From positions 1,674,001 through 1,738,000 of the forward strand of contig NZ_CP090423.1 in NCBI RefSeq assembly GCF_023518235.1: a stretch of DNA of 64,000 nt. The letters run 5' to 3'. Under the pieces are notes generated by a model. It ran no database searches. It was not told the origin of the DNA and saw only the letters and a list, made by a program, of their open reading frames with translations. The DNA is from Stenotrophomonas maltophilia (GTDB lineage: Bacteria > Pseudomonadota > Gammaproteobacteria > Xanthomonadales > Xanthomonadaceae). A program made the translations under genes and the position numbers. This document shows, in pieces, positions 49,952 through 57,936 of this stretch; within the stretch, counting starts at the first letter, position 1, and the number at the start of each line of letters is the position of its first letter.

Positions 49952-50386
49952 ATGCGCCGCCTGCTGCTTCCCCTGCTGCTGTCCCTCACCGCCGCTGGTT
50001 GTTCGAGCGAACCGGCCGGCCCTCCGCCGGGCGGCACCCTGACCACCTTCGAGCGCATCGATACCGTTGCCGGCACCGGCGCCGAAGCCGTCGCCGGCAA
50101 CAAGGTCACCGTGCACTACACCGGCTGGATATACGACAACCGCACCGGGAACAAGCACGGCAAGACCTTCGACAGCTCGGTCAGCCGTGGCGAGCCGTTC
50201 ACCTTCGCGCTGGGCGCCGGCCAGGTCATCCGCGGCTGGGATGAAGGCGTGGCCGGGATGAAGGTCGGCGGCAAGCGTACGCTGATGATCCCGCCTGACT
50301 ACGGCTATGGCGACCGCCGCGTCGGCCCGATCCCGGCTGGCTCGTCACTGGTGTTCGACGTCGAGCTGCTCGATGTCAAACCGTAA
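49952..50386 (+). CDS. FKBP-type peptidyl-prolyl isomerase, lipoprotein
   Basis: A 144-residue protein with a lipoprotein signal (LLLPLLLSLTAAGC) and a single FKBP domain: VTVHYTGWIYDN, GKTFDSS, FALGAGQVIRGWDEGVAGMKVGG, and LVFDVELLDV. It would catalyse proline isomerisation in the periplasm, anchored to a membrane. ATG 49952 puts the signal peptide at the start. Its end overlaps the next gene by 14 bases. Confidence 0.92.
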   Translation: MRRLLLPLLLSLTAAGCSSEPAGPPPGGTLTTFERIDTVAGTGAEAVAGNKVTVHYTGWIYDNRTGNKHGKTFDSSVSRGEPFTFALGAGQVIRGWDEGVAGMKVGGKRTLMIPPDYGYGDRRVGPIPAGSSLVFDVELLDVKP

Positions 50387-51620
50387 TTCCACCCCGCCGC
50401 GCCGGGTTGCCGTTGTTGGCGGCGGCCCGGCCGGACTGTTCGCGGCCGAGCGCCTGCGCGCGGCCGGGCTGGACGTGGATCTGTACGAGGCCAAGGGCTC
50501 TCCCGGCCGCAAGTTCCTGATCGCCGGCAAGGGCGGGCTCAACCTCACCCATTCCGATCCGCGCCCGCTGTTCGACAGCCGTTACCGCGAGCAGGCCGCG
50601 GCCGTGGGCCACTGGCTGGACGGCTTCGACGCCCAGGCACTGCGCGACTGGGCCGCCGGTTTCGGCGTAGAGACCTATGTGGGCAGCTCTGGCCGCGTAT
50701 TCCCGGTCGACCGCAAGGCCGCACCATTGCTGCGCGGCTGGGTGCGCCGCTTGAAGGAACAGGGTGTGCGCCTGCATGCCAACCACCGCTGGATCGGCTG
50801 GAGCGATGACGGTGCACTGCGCTTTGCCACCGAAGCGCAGGAGATCCTTGTCCACGCCGATGCCACCGTGCTGGCGATGGGCGGCGGCAGCTGGCCGCAG
50901 CTGGGCAGTGACGGCGCGTGGGTCGTGCCCCTGCAGGCGCATGGCGTGGCTGTCGCGCCGCTGCAGTCGGCCAACTGCGGCTTCGACGTGGACTGGACCC
51001 CGTTCTTCGCCCAGCGCAATGCCGGCGCCCCAATGAAACCGGTGGTCGCGCACTGGATCGACCTGGCCGGCCAACCGCAGTCGCTGCAGGGCGAATGCGT
51101 GGCCAGCGACTACGGCATTGAAGGCAGCCTGGTCTATGCCCTGGCCGCCGACCTGCGCGAAACCATCAACCGCGACGGCCACGCCATGCTGTGGCTGGAT
51201 CTGGTACCCGGCCGTGACGAGGCGCGGCTGCTGGCCGACCTGTCGCGCGCGCGCAAGGGCCGCAGCTTCGGTGAACACCTGCGCCGCCAGGCGGGCCTGG
51301 ATGCGGTGAAGGCCGCGCTGGTGTTTGAGATCCTCGGCAAGGAAGCGGGCAACGACCTGCCTGCCGTCGCCGCCACGCTCAAGCGGTTGCCACTGCGCCT
51401 GCAGCGGCCACGGCCGATGGCCGAGGTGATCAGCACCGCCGGTGGCGTGCGCCTCGAGGCGCTGGATGAAGGCCTGATGCTGCGTGCCCTGCCCGGCGTG
51501 TTCTGCGCTGGCGAGATGCTGGACTGGGAAGCCCCGACCGGCGGCTACCTGTTGACCGCCTGCTATGCCAGCGGCCTGCGTGCGGCCGACGGTGTGATCG
51601 AGTGGCTGGCCCGGCGGTAG
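50373..51620 (+). CDS. FAD-dependent oxidoreductase (TIGR03862, HI0933/BaiN-like)
   Basis: A 415-residue flavoprotein. The FAD motif VAVVGGGPAGLFAAERL opens the protein, GSPGRKFLIAGKGGLNLTHSD is the family block, and FCAGEMLDWEAPTGGYLLTAC closes it. Related proteins are annotated as aminoacetone oxidase or flavocytochrome-like; the true substrate is unknown. ATG 50373 lies inside the end of the FKBP gene, so the two are translationally coupled. Confidence 0.9.
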   Translation: MSNRNSTPPRRVAVVGGGPAGLFAAERLRAAGLDVDLYEAKGSPGRKFLIAGKGGLNLTHSDPRPLFDSRYREQAAAVGHWLDGFDAQALRDWAAGFGVETYVGSSGRVFPVDRKAAPLLRGWVRRLKEQGVRLHANHRWIGWSDDGALRFATEAQEILVHADATVLAMGGGSWPQLGSDGAWVVPLQAHGVAVAPLQSANCGFDVDWTPFFAQRNAGAPMKPVVAHWIDLAGQPQSLQGECVASDYGIEGSLVYALAADLRETINRDGHAMLWLDLVPGRDEARLLADLSRARKGRSFGEHLRRQAGLDAVKAALVFEILGKEAGNDLPAVAATLKRLPLRLQRPRPMAEVISTAGGVRLEALDEGLMLRALPGVFCAGEMLDWEAPTGGYLLTACYASGLRAADGVIEWLARR

Positions 51621-51629
51621 GACTGGCCC

Positions 51630-51720
51630 GGTAGAGTCGAGCTTGCTCGACTGCTTCGCGCGGTAGAGCCGAGCCCATGCTCGGCTTGAATCAACAGCAG
51701 TCGAGCAGGCTCGACGCTAC
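51630..51720. repeat. Cluster of three SMAG palindromes
   Basis: GGTAG with AGTCGAGC-tt-GCTCGACT; GGTAG with AGCCGAGC-ccat-GCTCGGCT; AGTCGAGC-ag-GCTCGACG with CTAC. The first two face right and the third left. They fill the gap between converging genes. Confidence 0.8.
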
Positions 51721-51721
51721 G

Positions 51722-52183
51722 TCACCACGGCCGGCGCATGCTCACTGACGCCAGCGCGACGCCGCTGGGATGCGGGTAGCTCTCCTCACGCACGCTGATG
51801 AAGCCCTGCCGCTGGTAGAACGGCACTGCGTTGAGCGAGGCCGACAGCACCACCTCACGCCCGCGATCGGCCAGTGCCAGCAACCGCAGCATCAGCGCCT
51901 GGCCAATGCCCTGGCCACCACGACCAGGATCGACGAACAACGCGTCGACTTCATTGGCGTCGCAGTCAAAGACGCCGAATCCGAGCAGGACGCCCTGCGC
52001 ATCCTCGGCCACCACGCAACCGCCCTGCCCCAGCAGGCGCGCGTACTGCGACGGTGGCGGCGATGTCGACCACGGCGCGATGACCTCCGGCGGATAGTGG
52101 CTGCTGCAGGTCTCACGCACGCAGCGCGTGCGCAGCGCCCACAGCGTAGGCACATCGTCGAGGGTACCGGTCCTGAACTGCAT
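51722..52183 (-). CDS. GNAT-family N-acetyltransferase
   Basis: A 153-residue acetyltransferase. The acetyl-CoA motif VDALFVDPGRGGQGIGQALM and the C-terminal NAVPFYQRQGF are clear. The N-terminus (MQFRTGTLDDVPTLWALRTRCVRETCSSHYPPEVI) is the usual start of the PhnO/YhbS-like group. The substrate is unknown. It is flanked by SMAG repeats on both sides. Confidence 0.88.
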   Translation of the reverse strand: MQFRTGTLDDVPTLWALRTRCVRETCSSHYPPEVIAPWSTSPPPSQYARLLGQGGCVVAEDAQGVLLGFGVFDCDANEVDALFVDPGRGGQGIGQALMLRLLALADRGREVVLSASLNAVPFYQRQGFISVREESYPHPSGVALASVSMRRPW

Positions 52184-52194
52184 GATGTCTCCTT

Positions 52195-52252
52195 GTACAG
52201 TCGAGCAAGCTCGACGCTGCCGAAAGGCAGCCGAGCGTGGGCTCGGCGCTGC
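52195..52252. repeat. SMAG dimer with GCTGC tails
   Basis: AGTCGAGC-aa-GCTCGACG and AGCCGAGC-gtgg-GCTCGGCG, each ending in GCTGC instead of GCTAC. Lies between the GNAT gene and the glutamate-synthase-like gene. Confidence 0.7.
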
Positions 52253-52261
52253 AACAACACG

Positions 52262-53884
52262 TCATCGCGACTTGCTGGCGCGCAGGGCCTGGATCTTCGG
52301 CGGTGGCTGGAACGAATCGCTGCGTGCGTCGGCCCAGAATGCATGGAACACCGCGTGGTCCGGCACCTTGTGCAGCAGTTCGCCAGGCTCCAGATAGCGG
52401 TACAGCGAAGCCAGCGAACGGATCTCCACCGGCGATACCCGGCGCAGGATGTGTTCGGGCCCCAGTTCGGCCGGATCGTTCAACCCCGCCGCACACAACA
52501 GTTCCTTCAATGCATGCAGCGTGTGCTCATGGAAGCTGTGCACGCGGGTGGCTTTGTCCGGGGCATCCAGGTGTTTCCAGCGGGCCGGATCCTGGGTGGC
52601 GATACCGGTCGGGCACTTGTCGGTATGGCAGCTGAGCGACTGGATGCACCCCAGCGCGAACATGAAGCCCCGCCCGGCATTGCACCAGTCCGCGCCCAGC
52701 GCGATGGTGCGCGCGATGTCGAAGGCACTGGTGATCTTGCCCGCCGCACCGATGCGGATGCGCTCGCGCAGGTCGAGGCCGACCAGGGTGTTGTGTACCA
52801 GCAGCAGCGCCTCGTGCATCGGCACGCCGACATGGTCGACAAACTCGGCCGGCGCCGCACCCGTGCCGCCCTCGGCCCCATCGACCACGATGAAGTCGGG
52901 CAGCAGTCCTGTTTCGTGCATGGCCTTGGCGATGCCGAACCATTCCCACGGATGGCCGATGGCCAGCTTGAAACCAACCGGCTTGCCGCCGGACAGCTCA
53001 CGCAGGCGGGCCACGAACTGCAGCAGTTCGACCGGCGTGGAGAAGGCCGAATGCCGCGACGGCGACACGCAGTCCACGCCCATGGGAACGCCACGCGTCA
53101 CCGAGATCTCGGCCGTCACCTTCGGCGCCGGCAGCACGCCGCCGTGGCCCGGCTTGGCGCCCTGCGACAGCTTGATCTCGATCATCTTGACCTGGTCGTG
53201 GGTGGCGTTGGCAACGAAGCGCTCCTCGCTGAAGCCGCCCTTCTCATCGCGGCAACCGAAGTAGCCCGAGCCGATTTCCCACACCAGGTCACCGCCCATT
53301 TCGCGGTGGTACGGCGAGATCGAGCCCTCGCCGGTATCGTGATAGAAGCCGCCGCGCCGTGCGCCTTCGTTCAGCGCGCGGATCGCATTGGCCGACAACG
53401 AGCCAAAACTCATCGCCGAGATGTTGAACACGCTGGCCGAATAGGGCTTGGCGCAGTTGCCGCCGATCAGCACGCGGAAGTCGTGCTTGGCGATGGCGGT
53501 CGGCGCCAGCGAATGGTTGATCCATTCGTAGTCCACCGCGTAGGTACTGCGCAGGGTACCGAACGGCACCGTGTCCATTTCGTTCTTGGCGCGCTGATAG
53601 ATCAAGGCGCGCTGCTGCCGCGAAAAGGGTACGTCTTCCAGATCGCTCTGCACGAAGTACTGGCGGATCTCCGGGCCGATCGATTCAAGCCCGTAGCGGA
53701 AGTGCGCCATCACCGGATAGTTGCGGCGCAGCGTACTGCGCTTCTGCAGCAGGTCCCAGGTTCCCAGTGCCACCATGGCGGCGGTCAGGCCGACGCCCCA
53801 GTACCAGGCCGGCCACAACGTGGCCAACCACAGGCAGACAGGAAACATCAGGATGGCGAGCAGGTAGACGATATACCGGTGCAT
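52262..53884 (-). CDS. Membrane-anchored FMN-binding glutamate-synthase-like protein
   Basis: A 540-residue protein with two N-terminal membrane segments (YIVYLLAILMFPVCLWLATL and WYWGVGLTAAMVALGTW) followed by the FMN/3Fe-4S central domain of glutamate synthase. Cluster cysteines lie in GCIQSLSCHTDKCPTGIA; the FMN barrel has GSLSANAIRALNEGA, PGHGGVLPAPKV and VVDGAEGGTGAAP. The glutaminase and GXGXG domains are missing, so it cannot be a complete GOGAT. The family name is glutamate synthase-like; real chemistry unknown. Confidence 0.88.
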   Translation of the reverse strand: MHRYIVYLLAILMFPVCLWLATLWPAWYWGVGLTAAMVALGTWDLLQKRSTLRRNYPVMAHFRYGLESIGPEIRQYFVQSDLEDVPFSRQQRALIYQRAKNEMDTVPFGTLRSTYAVDYEWINHSLAPTAIAKHDFRVLIGGNCAKPYSASVFNISAMSFGSLSANAIRALNEGARRGGFYHDTGEGSISPYHREMGGDLVWEIGSGYFGCRDEKGGFSEERFVANATHDQVKMIEIKLSQGAKPGHGGVLPAPKVTAEISVTRGVPMGVDCVSPSRHSAFSTPVELLQFVARLRELSGGKPVGFKLAIGHPWEWFGIAKAMHETGLLPDFIVVDGAEGGTGAAPAEFVDHVGVPMHEALLLVHNTLVGLDLRERIRIGAAGKITSAFDIARTIALGADWCNAGRGFMFALGCIQSLSCHTDKCPTGIATQDPARWKHLDAPDKATRVHSFHEHTLHALKELLCAAGLNDPAELGPEHILRRVSPVEIRSLASLYRYLEPGELLHKVPDHAVFHAFWADARSDSFQPPPKIQALRASKSR

Positions 53885-53939
53885 GGCGTTCCTCGATTGC
53901 AGCTGCCACCGAGTCTACCGCGCGGCCCGTCGCGCGCGC

Positions 53940-55226
53940 TTACAGCCGACCGTCAACCACGTTGCGCGGCCAGGCCGATTTCACATCGTAGACCAGGCCT
54001 CCCGGTGCCAGCAGGCCACGGATGGCTGCTTCATCCATGGCCTTGAAGCGGGCATGCGCCACCGCCAGCACCACCGCGTCATAGCGGCCGGAAACCGGTT
54101 CGGCCAGCCATTGCACACCGGCCTGCGCCAGCGCCGCCGGGCCCACCCAGGGGTCGCTGACGTCCACCGCGGCCCCGGCCTCGCCCAGGCGCTGCGCCAG
54201 TTCCAGCGCACGGCTGTTGCGCAGGTCCGGGCAGTCTTCCTTGAACGTCACGCCCAGTACCAGGATGCGCGACTGCGCTGGCGAACGGCCGCGCTCTGCC
54301 AGCATCGCCAACACGCGCGCCGCCACATGGGCGCCGACACGGTTGTTGACCTGGCGTGCGGTGTGGATCAGGTCCGGGTGGTAGCCCACGCTCTCCGATT
54401 TGTGCAGCAGGTAGTACGGATCCACGCCGATGCAGTGACCGCCGACCAGGCCGGGCCGGAACGGCAGGAAGTTCCACTTGCTGCCCGCCGCGTCCAGCAC
54501 GTCCTGGGTGTCGATGCCGAGCCGGTCGAAGATCAGGGCCAGCTCGTTGACCAGCGCGATGTTGACGTCACGCTGGATGTTCTCGACCACCTTGGCCGCC
54601 TCGGCCACCCGCATCGACGGTGCCGGAAAGGTACCGGCAGGGATGATGCGCTGGTACAGCTGATCGATGACAGCGGCGACCTCCGGCGTCGAACCGGAGG
54701 TGATCTTGCGGATATCGGCCAGGCGCCGCTGGCGGTCACCGGGGCTGACCCGTTCCGGGCTGTAGCCGCAATAGAAGTCCTCGTTGAAGCGGAGCCCCGA
54801 GCCCTGCTCCAGCAGCGGCACGCACACTTCCTCGGTGGTCCCGGGGTAGACCGTCGATTCGTAGATGACCAGATCACCGGCGCGCAGGTGGCTGGCGATC
54901 AGCCGCGAGGCCGAGCGCAACGGCTCCAGGTCGGGTTGCTCGTAGGCGTCGATCGGCGTGGGCACGGTGACGATGTAGACATTGGCCGCGTCCAGCTGCG
55001 CGGCATCGCTGCCGAACTGCAGCTGCTGTGCGCCGGACAGCTCGTCGGCCTCCATCTCCAGCGTATGGTCCTGCCCGCGGCCGAGTTCGGCGATGCGCTG
55101 CGGATCGATGTCGAACCCCAGCGTCGGCCAGTGCCGGCCGAAGGCCACCGCCAACGGCAGGCCGACATAGCCCAGGCCGATCACTGCGAAGCGAGGAGCG
55201 ACCGACGCCGCCAGCGGCGCGCTCAT
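53940..55226 (-). CDS. UDP-sugar 6-dehydrogenase (WbpO/TviB-type)
   Basis: A 428-residue NAD-dependent nucleotide-sugar dehydrogenase, oxidising a UDP-hexosamine at C6 to the uronic acid for surface polysaccharide. The Rossmann motif FAVIGLGYVGLPLAVAFG is at the N-terminus, and catalytic Cys in GLVGGHCIGVDPYYL together with the AAGSKWNFLPF block supports the UDP-N-acetyl-glucosamine/galactosamine subgroup. ATG 55226 (MSAPLAASVAPRF) is preferred over a start five codons upstream. No other sugar or glycosyltransferase genes are next to it. Confidence 0.88.
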   Translation of the reverse strand: MSAPLAASVAPRFAVIGLGYVGLPLAVAFGRHWPTLGFDIDPQRIAELGRGQDHTLEMEADELSGAQQLQFGSDAAQLDAANVYIVTVPTPIDAYEQPDLEPLRSASRLIASHLRAGDLVIYESTVYPGTTEEVCVPLLEQGSGLRFNEDFYCGYSPERVSPGDRQRRLADIRKITSGSTPEVAAVIDQLYQRIIPAGTFPAPSMRVAEAAKVVENIQRDVNIALVNELALIFDRLGIDTQDVLDAAGSKWNFLPFRPGLVGGHCIGVDPYYLLHKSESVGYHPDLIHTARQVNNRVGAHVAARVLAMLAERGRSPAQSRILVLGVTFKEDCPDLRNSRALELAQRLGEAGAAVDVSDPWVGPAALAQAGVQWLAEPVSGRYDAVVLAVAHARFKAMDEAAIRGLLAPGGLVYDVKSAWPRNVVDGRL

Positions 55227-55369
55227 CGAAGCACCGCGCACAACCAGCGGGGTGACACGCGCGTTGCCATGGCTCCGACCAACACACTCATCCGCTGCAC
55301 CACTCCGGGGAAACCCAGGCCAGAAAGGCTACAGCGTAACGGCCCCAGCGCCCTGCCGCCAAGGCGGCC

Positions 55370-55804
55370 TCATGAACCCAGTGCGACCGCCGCCGGCTCG
55401 AGTTCGCCATCGGCGCCGGTCCAGGCCTGGCGCAGGCGCTCGAAGCCACCACTGCCGTGCAGGAATCCGGGCCAGGCCGCATTGACGATCTGTGTCAGCA
55501 GATCCGGGTCGATCCGGCGCGTGCCCATCGACCAGCGCGGGAATGCTCGCTGCGCCACCGGCGCGCGGCACAGCAGCTGCAGCTGCCCGTGGCTGCGCGC
55601 ATTGGCAATGCGCGGGAACACCGAATCGATGCCGTCTTCCGGGCCTTCCAGGTATTGCAGGAACCGTCGGCCGTCGAACATCAGGACGCCGGTGACGCCG
55701 GCTACACGATTGAACGCCGTGGCATCGGCCAGCAAGCGGTCAAGGTCGGTTGTCCGCAGTTCGGCATGGGCCTGGCTGGCGTAGGCAATCGCGTGCAGCG
55801 ACAT
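55370..55804 (-). CDS. BLUF-domain blue-light photoreceptor
   Basis: A 144-residue short BLUF protein binding FAD. The three photocycle residues are in place with the canonical spacing: Tyr8 (AIAYAS), Asn32 (AFNRVAGVTGVL) and Gln50 (GRRFLQYLEG). Residues after about 95 form the usual helical cap. There is no EAL/GGDEF or HTH output domain, so it must signal through a partner protein. ATG 55804 is chosen as the domain start. No obvious partner gene lies nearby. Confidence 0.9.
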   Translation of the reverse strand: MSLHAIAYASQAHAELRTTDLDRLLADATAFNRVAGVTGVLMFDGRRFLQYLEGPEDGIDSVFPRIANARSHGQLQLLCRAPVAQRAFPRWSMGTRRIDPDLLTQIVNAAWPGFLHGSGGFERLRQAWTGADGELEPAAVALGS

Positions 55805-55913
55805 GAGGTGGCTCCCCCCCTGGGAACGATGGCCGGGACTATGACATGAATAGGAGCGGCAGTTAAGCATGTCACCGCCCCGCGTCGAACCAGCCGGCCC
55901 GCCACAGGTGGGC

Positions 55914-55919
55914 TACAAT
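55914..55919 (+). promoter_or_regulatory. -10 element of tRNA-Leu
   Basis: TACAAT, 16 bases before the tRNA 5' end. A good -35 at the right distance is not visible. Confidence 0.45.
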
Positions 55920-55935
55920 CGGCGCCGCGCTGCGC

Positions 55936-56022
55936 GCCCGGATGGCGAAACTGGTAGACGCATCGGACTTAAAATCCGCCGACCGCAAGGTCATGCCGGT
56001 TCGATTCCGGCTCCGGGCACCA
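55936..56022 (+). tRNA. tRNA-Leu (TAA)
   Basis: An 87-base class II tRNA. Acceptor GCCCGGA with TCCGGGC, discriminator A, encoded CCA. The anticodon loop CTTAAAA gives anticodon TAA. The variable arm is long and the T arm is GCCGGTTCGATTCCGGC. It sits exactly at the junction between host genes and the phage-like block, and its 3' half is a typical integrase target. Confidence 0.97.
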
Positions 56023-56148
56023 AGGCTTTCGAGACATTCCACAACTGCAATTTCGCTCCGCAATTTTCTCGCCGCTCCGCAATCAGCTCAATGCGCATGA
56101 TGCCAATCGAGCAGCGGACAGCGCATGCGTCGCGATGTCGCGGGTAGA

Positions 56149-56658
56149 TCAGACGCCCCGCTGCATCTGCTGCAGCCCTGCCCTCACCCAGGCCTTGCGG
56201 GCGTCCCTTGGCCTGGGTTTTGTCGCCGGCAGCGGCTTCGGCGGTTCCAGTGCTTCCTTGACCCGTGCGGTGGCGGCGACTGTGGCGTCGGCCAAGCGCC
56301 GGGCCTGTTGCTGCTGCTCAGGTGTCGGCGGCAGGCCGGGCAGCGGTTCGAGCGGTTCGGCTGGCGTGGTGTCCAGCAGCCGGGCCACAGCCGCGCGCAG
56401 GCGCATCTCCGGGTAGAGCCGGACTGCGCACCAGCGCTCGGCGTAGCGCTTGCCCTGCGCGATGCTGGCGGCACGCACGTCCTTGGTATCCCACATCTTC
56501 CGAGCATTGAGGCGGACGCGCACACCGCCATCTTTGGCCGGCGAGACGTTGACGATCTGACTGCCGTTCCACCACAACACCCACGTATCGCCCAGCTGGG
56601 CCCAGCCGGTGGGGATCGGGGCGGCGCGAAAGCCTTGGTAGCCGTGCGATGGAAGCAT
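56149..56658 (-). CDS. Hypothetical protein, phage-island type
   Basis: A 169-residue protein of unknown function. The N-terminal half (GFRAAPIPTGWAQLGDTWVL, RVRLNARKMWDTKDVRAASI) reads as a compact globular domain with many Trp; the C-terminal 70 residues are helical and rich in Ala, Pro, Gln and Arg. No signal peptide and no Cys pair (one Cys). ATG 56658 is chosen as the first start with a domain-like sequence; the frame continues upstream. First gene after tRNA-Leu, pointing towards it. Confidence 0.55.
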   Translation of the reverse strand: MLPSHGYQGFRAAPIPTGWAQLGDTWVLWWNGSQIVNVSPAKDGGVRVRLNARKMWDTKDVRAASIAQGKRYAERWCAVRLYPEMRLRAAVARLLDTTPAEPLEPLPGLPPTPEQQQQARRLADATVAATARVKEALEPPKPLPATKPRPRDARKAWVRAGLQQMQRGV

Positions 56659-56767
56659 GGCCGGAAGGATACGACCGGCCGTCGCAGATCCTGCGAACAC
56701 GGCGGCGACCTGGCGGAACCGCTTCGGAGAACAACAAACTCGAATTGTTAAATCCTGCTTCGGCAAT

Positions 56768-56796
56768 TTGACAAAAACGTCAATTTGTCCGAATCT
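56768..56796 (+). promoter_or_regulatory. Operator-like palindrome with -35 TTGACA before the HTH-protease gene
   Basis: TTGAC-aaaaac-GTCAA (56768-56783) is an inverted repeat inside a direct repeat of CAATTTG (56764 and 56781). TTGACA is also a perfect -35; a weak -10 (GAATCT, 56791-56796) follows after 17 bases and only seven bases later is the ATG. A second inverted repeat, AACAA-N7-TTGTT, lies at 56733-56749. Both are candidate sites for autorepression. Confidence 0.5.
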
Positions 56797-56803
56797 CAGA
56801 TCT

Positions 56804-57925
56804 ATGGAACCACGTACTCCCGGACAGCTCGTTACCGCCCTCCTCAAAGAGAAGGGCTGGACCAAACGAACCTTGGCGATCGTTCTGTCGGTCGACGAGT
56901 CGGTCATCACACGAATTGCTTCAGACAAGAAGCCGATTACCGCCGATCTGGCGCTCGGGCTGGAAGAGCTTTTCCACGTCCCGGCGGAGCGCTTTTTGGC
57001 ACTTCAGAAAGACTATGACTTGGCCCTGGCTCGAATCGCATTTCAGCCAAGTCCCGAACGAGCGATGCGAGCCGAGATCTTCGGCTCCCTTCCGATCTCC
57101 GAGATGATCAAACGGGGGTGGCTGAATGTGGAGAATCCGCGAGACGTGGCCGCTGTTGAAGCGGAAGTCGCGCGATTCTTCGATGTCAAAGCTGTTCCCG
57201 ACATTGAGTTCATGCCTCATGCCGCAAAGCGGACTCAGGTGGCAGCGACTGCTACGCCTGCGCAGCTCGCATGGATTCACCGAGTGAAGTCAATTGCCGC
57301 TGAAATGTTGGTGCCGAAGTACACACCAACGACAGGGAAGGCCGCGATCGAGAGACTCAAGCCGCTCCTGCGTTCCGCCGAAGAAGCTCGCAAGGTCCCT
57401 CGCATCCTTGCGGAAGCGGGTATTCGTTTCGTAGTCGTCGAGACGCTGCCATCGGCAAAGATCGATGGCGTATGTACTTGGCTGGCTGATGATGCGCCCG
57501 TCGTGGGCATGTCCATGCGCTTCGATCGAATCGATAACTTCTGGTTCGTGCTGCGCCACGAGCTCGAGCATGTCCTTCGTGGCGACGGGAAGCACACGCC
57601 TGCCCTCGATGTTGAGATGGACGGTAGAACGGACGCCGCGGTCGCCGAAGAGGAGCGGGCGGCGAATTTGGCGGCATCTGCATTTATGGTGCCGCCCGAG
57701 AAGCTGGCCGGATTCATCGCGCGCAAGTCGCCTCTGTTTTCGGAACGCGACATTGTTGGGTTCTCCGCGCTCCTAGGTGTTCATCCCGGACTCGTAGCTG
57801 GACAGCTACAGCACGCTACTGGGAAGTACGATCGTTTTCGGAGCCACTTAGTAAAAATTCGTTCGATCGTCCTCCCGGGCGCATCGACCGACGGGTGGGG
57901 CGACGTCGCGCCCTTGGGTCAGTAG
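56804..57925 (+). CDS. HTH - ImmA/IrrE metallopeptidase fusion
   Basis: A 373-residue protein. Residues 1-65 form an XRE-like helix-turn-helix of the HigA type (TPGQLVTALLKEKGWTKRTL, VDESVITRIASDKKPIT); residues about 205-330 form an ImmA/IrrE (M78) peptidase domain with zinc motif HELEH at 252-256 and a downstream EEERAANLAASAF helix carrying the third acidic ligand. The family includes phage and ICE anti-repressors and protease-type antitoxins. No clear Shine-Dalgarno precedes ATG 56804. The gene is followed after 11 bases by the 161-residue partner. Confidence 0.85.
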   Translation: MEPRTPGQLVTALLKEKGWTKRTLAIVLSVDESVITRIASDKKPITADLALGLEELFHVPAERFLALQKDYDLALARIAFQPSPERAMRAEIFGSLPISEMIKRGWLNVENPRDVAAVEAEVARFFDVKAVPDIEFMPHAAKRTQVAATATPAQLAWIHRVKSIAAEMLVPKYTPTTGKAAIERLKPLLRSAEEARKVPRILAEAGIRFVVVETLPSAKIDGVCTWLADDAPVVGMSMRFDRIDNFWFVLRHELEHVLRGDGKHTPALDVEMDGRTDAAVAEEERAANLAASAFMVPPEKLAGFIARKSPLFSERDIVGFSALLGVHPGLVAGQLQHATGKYDRFRSHLVKIRSIVLPGASTDGWGDVAPLGQ

Positions 57926-57936
57926 GAGGTAGCTCT

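Noticed and set aside
56023..56148. Search for an integrase or recombination directionality gene next to tRNA-Leu
   Set aside because: No open frame with a tyrosine or serine recombinase motif is present between the tRNA and 60 kb.
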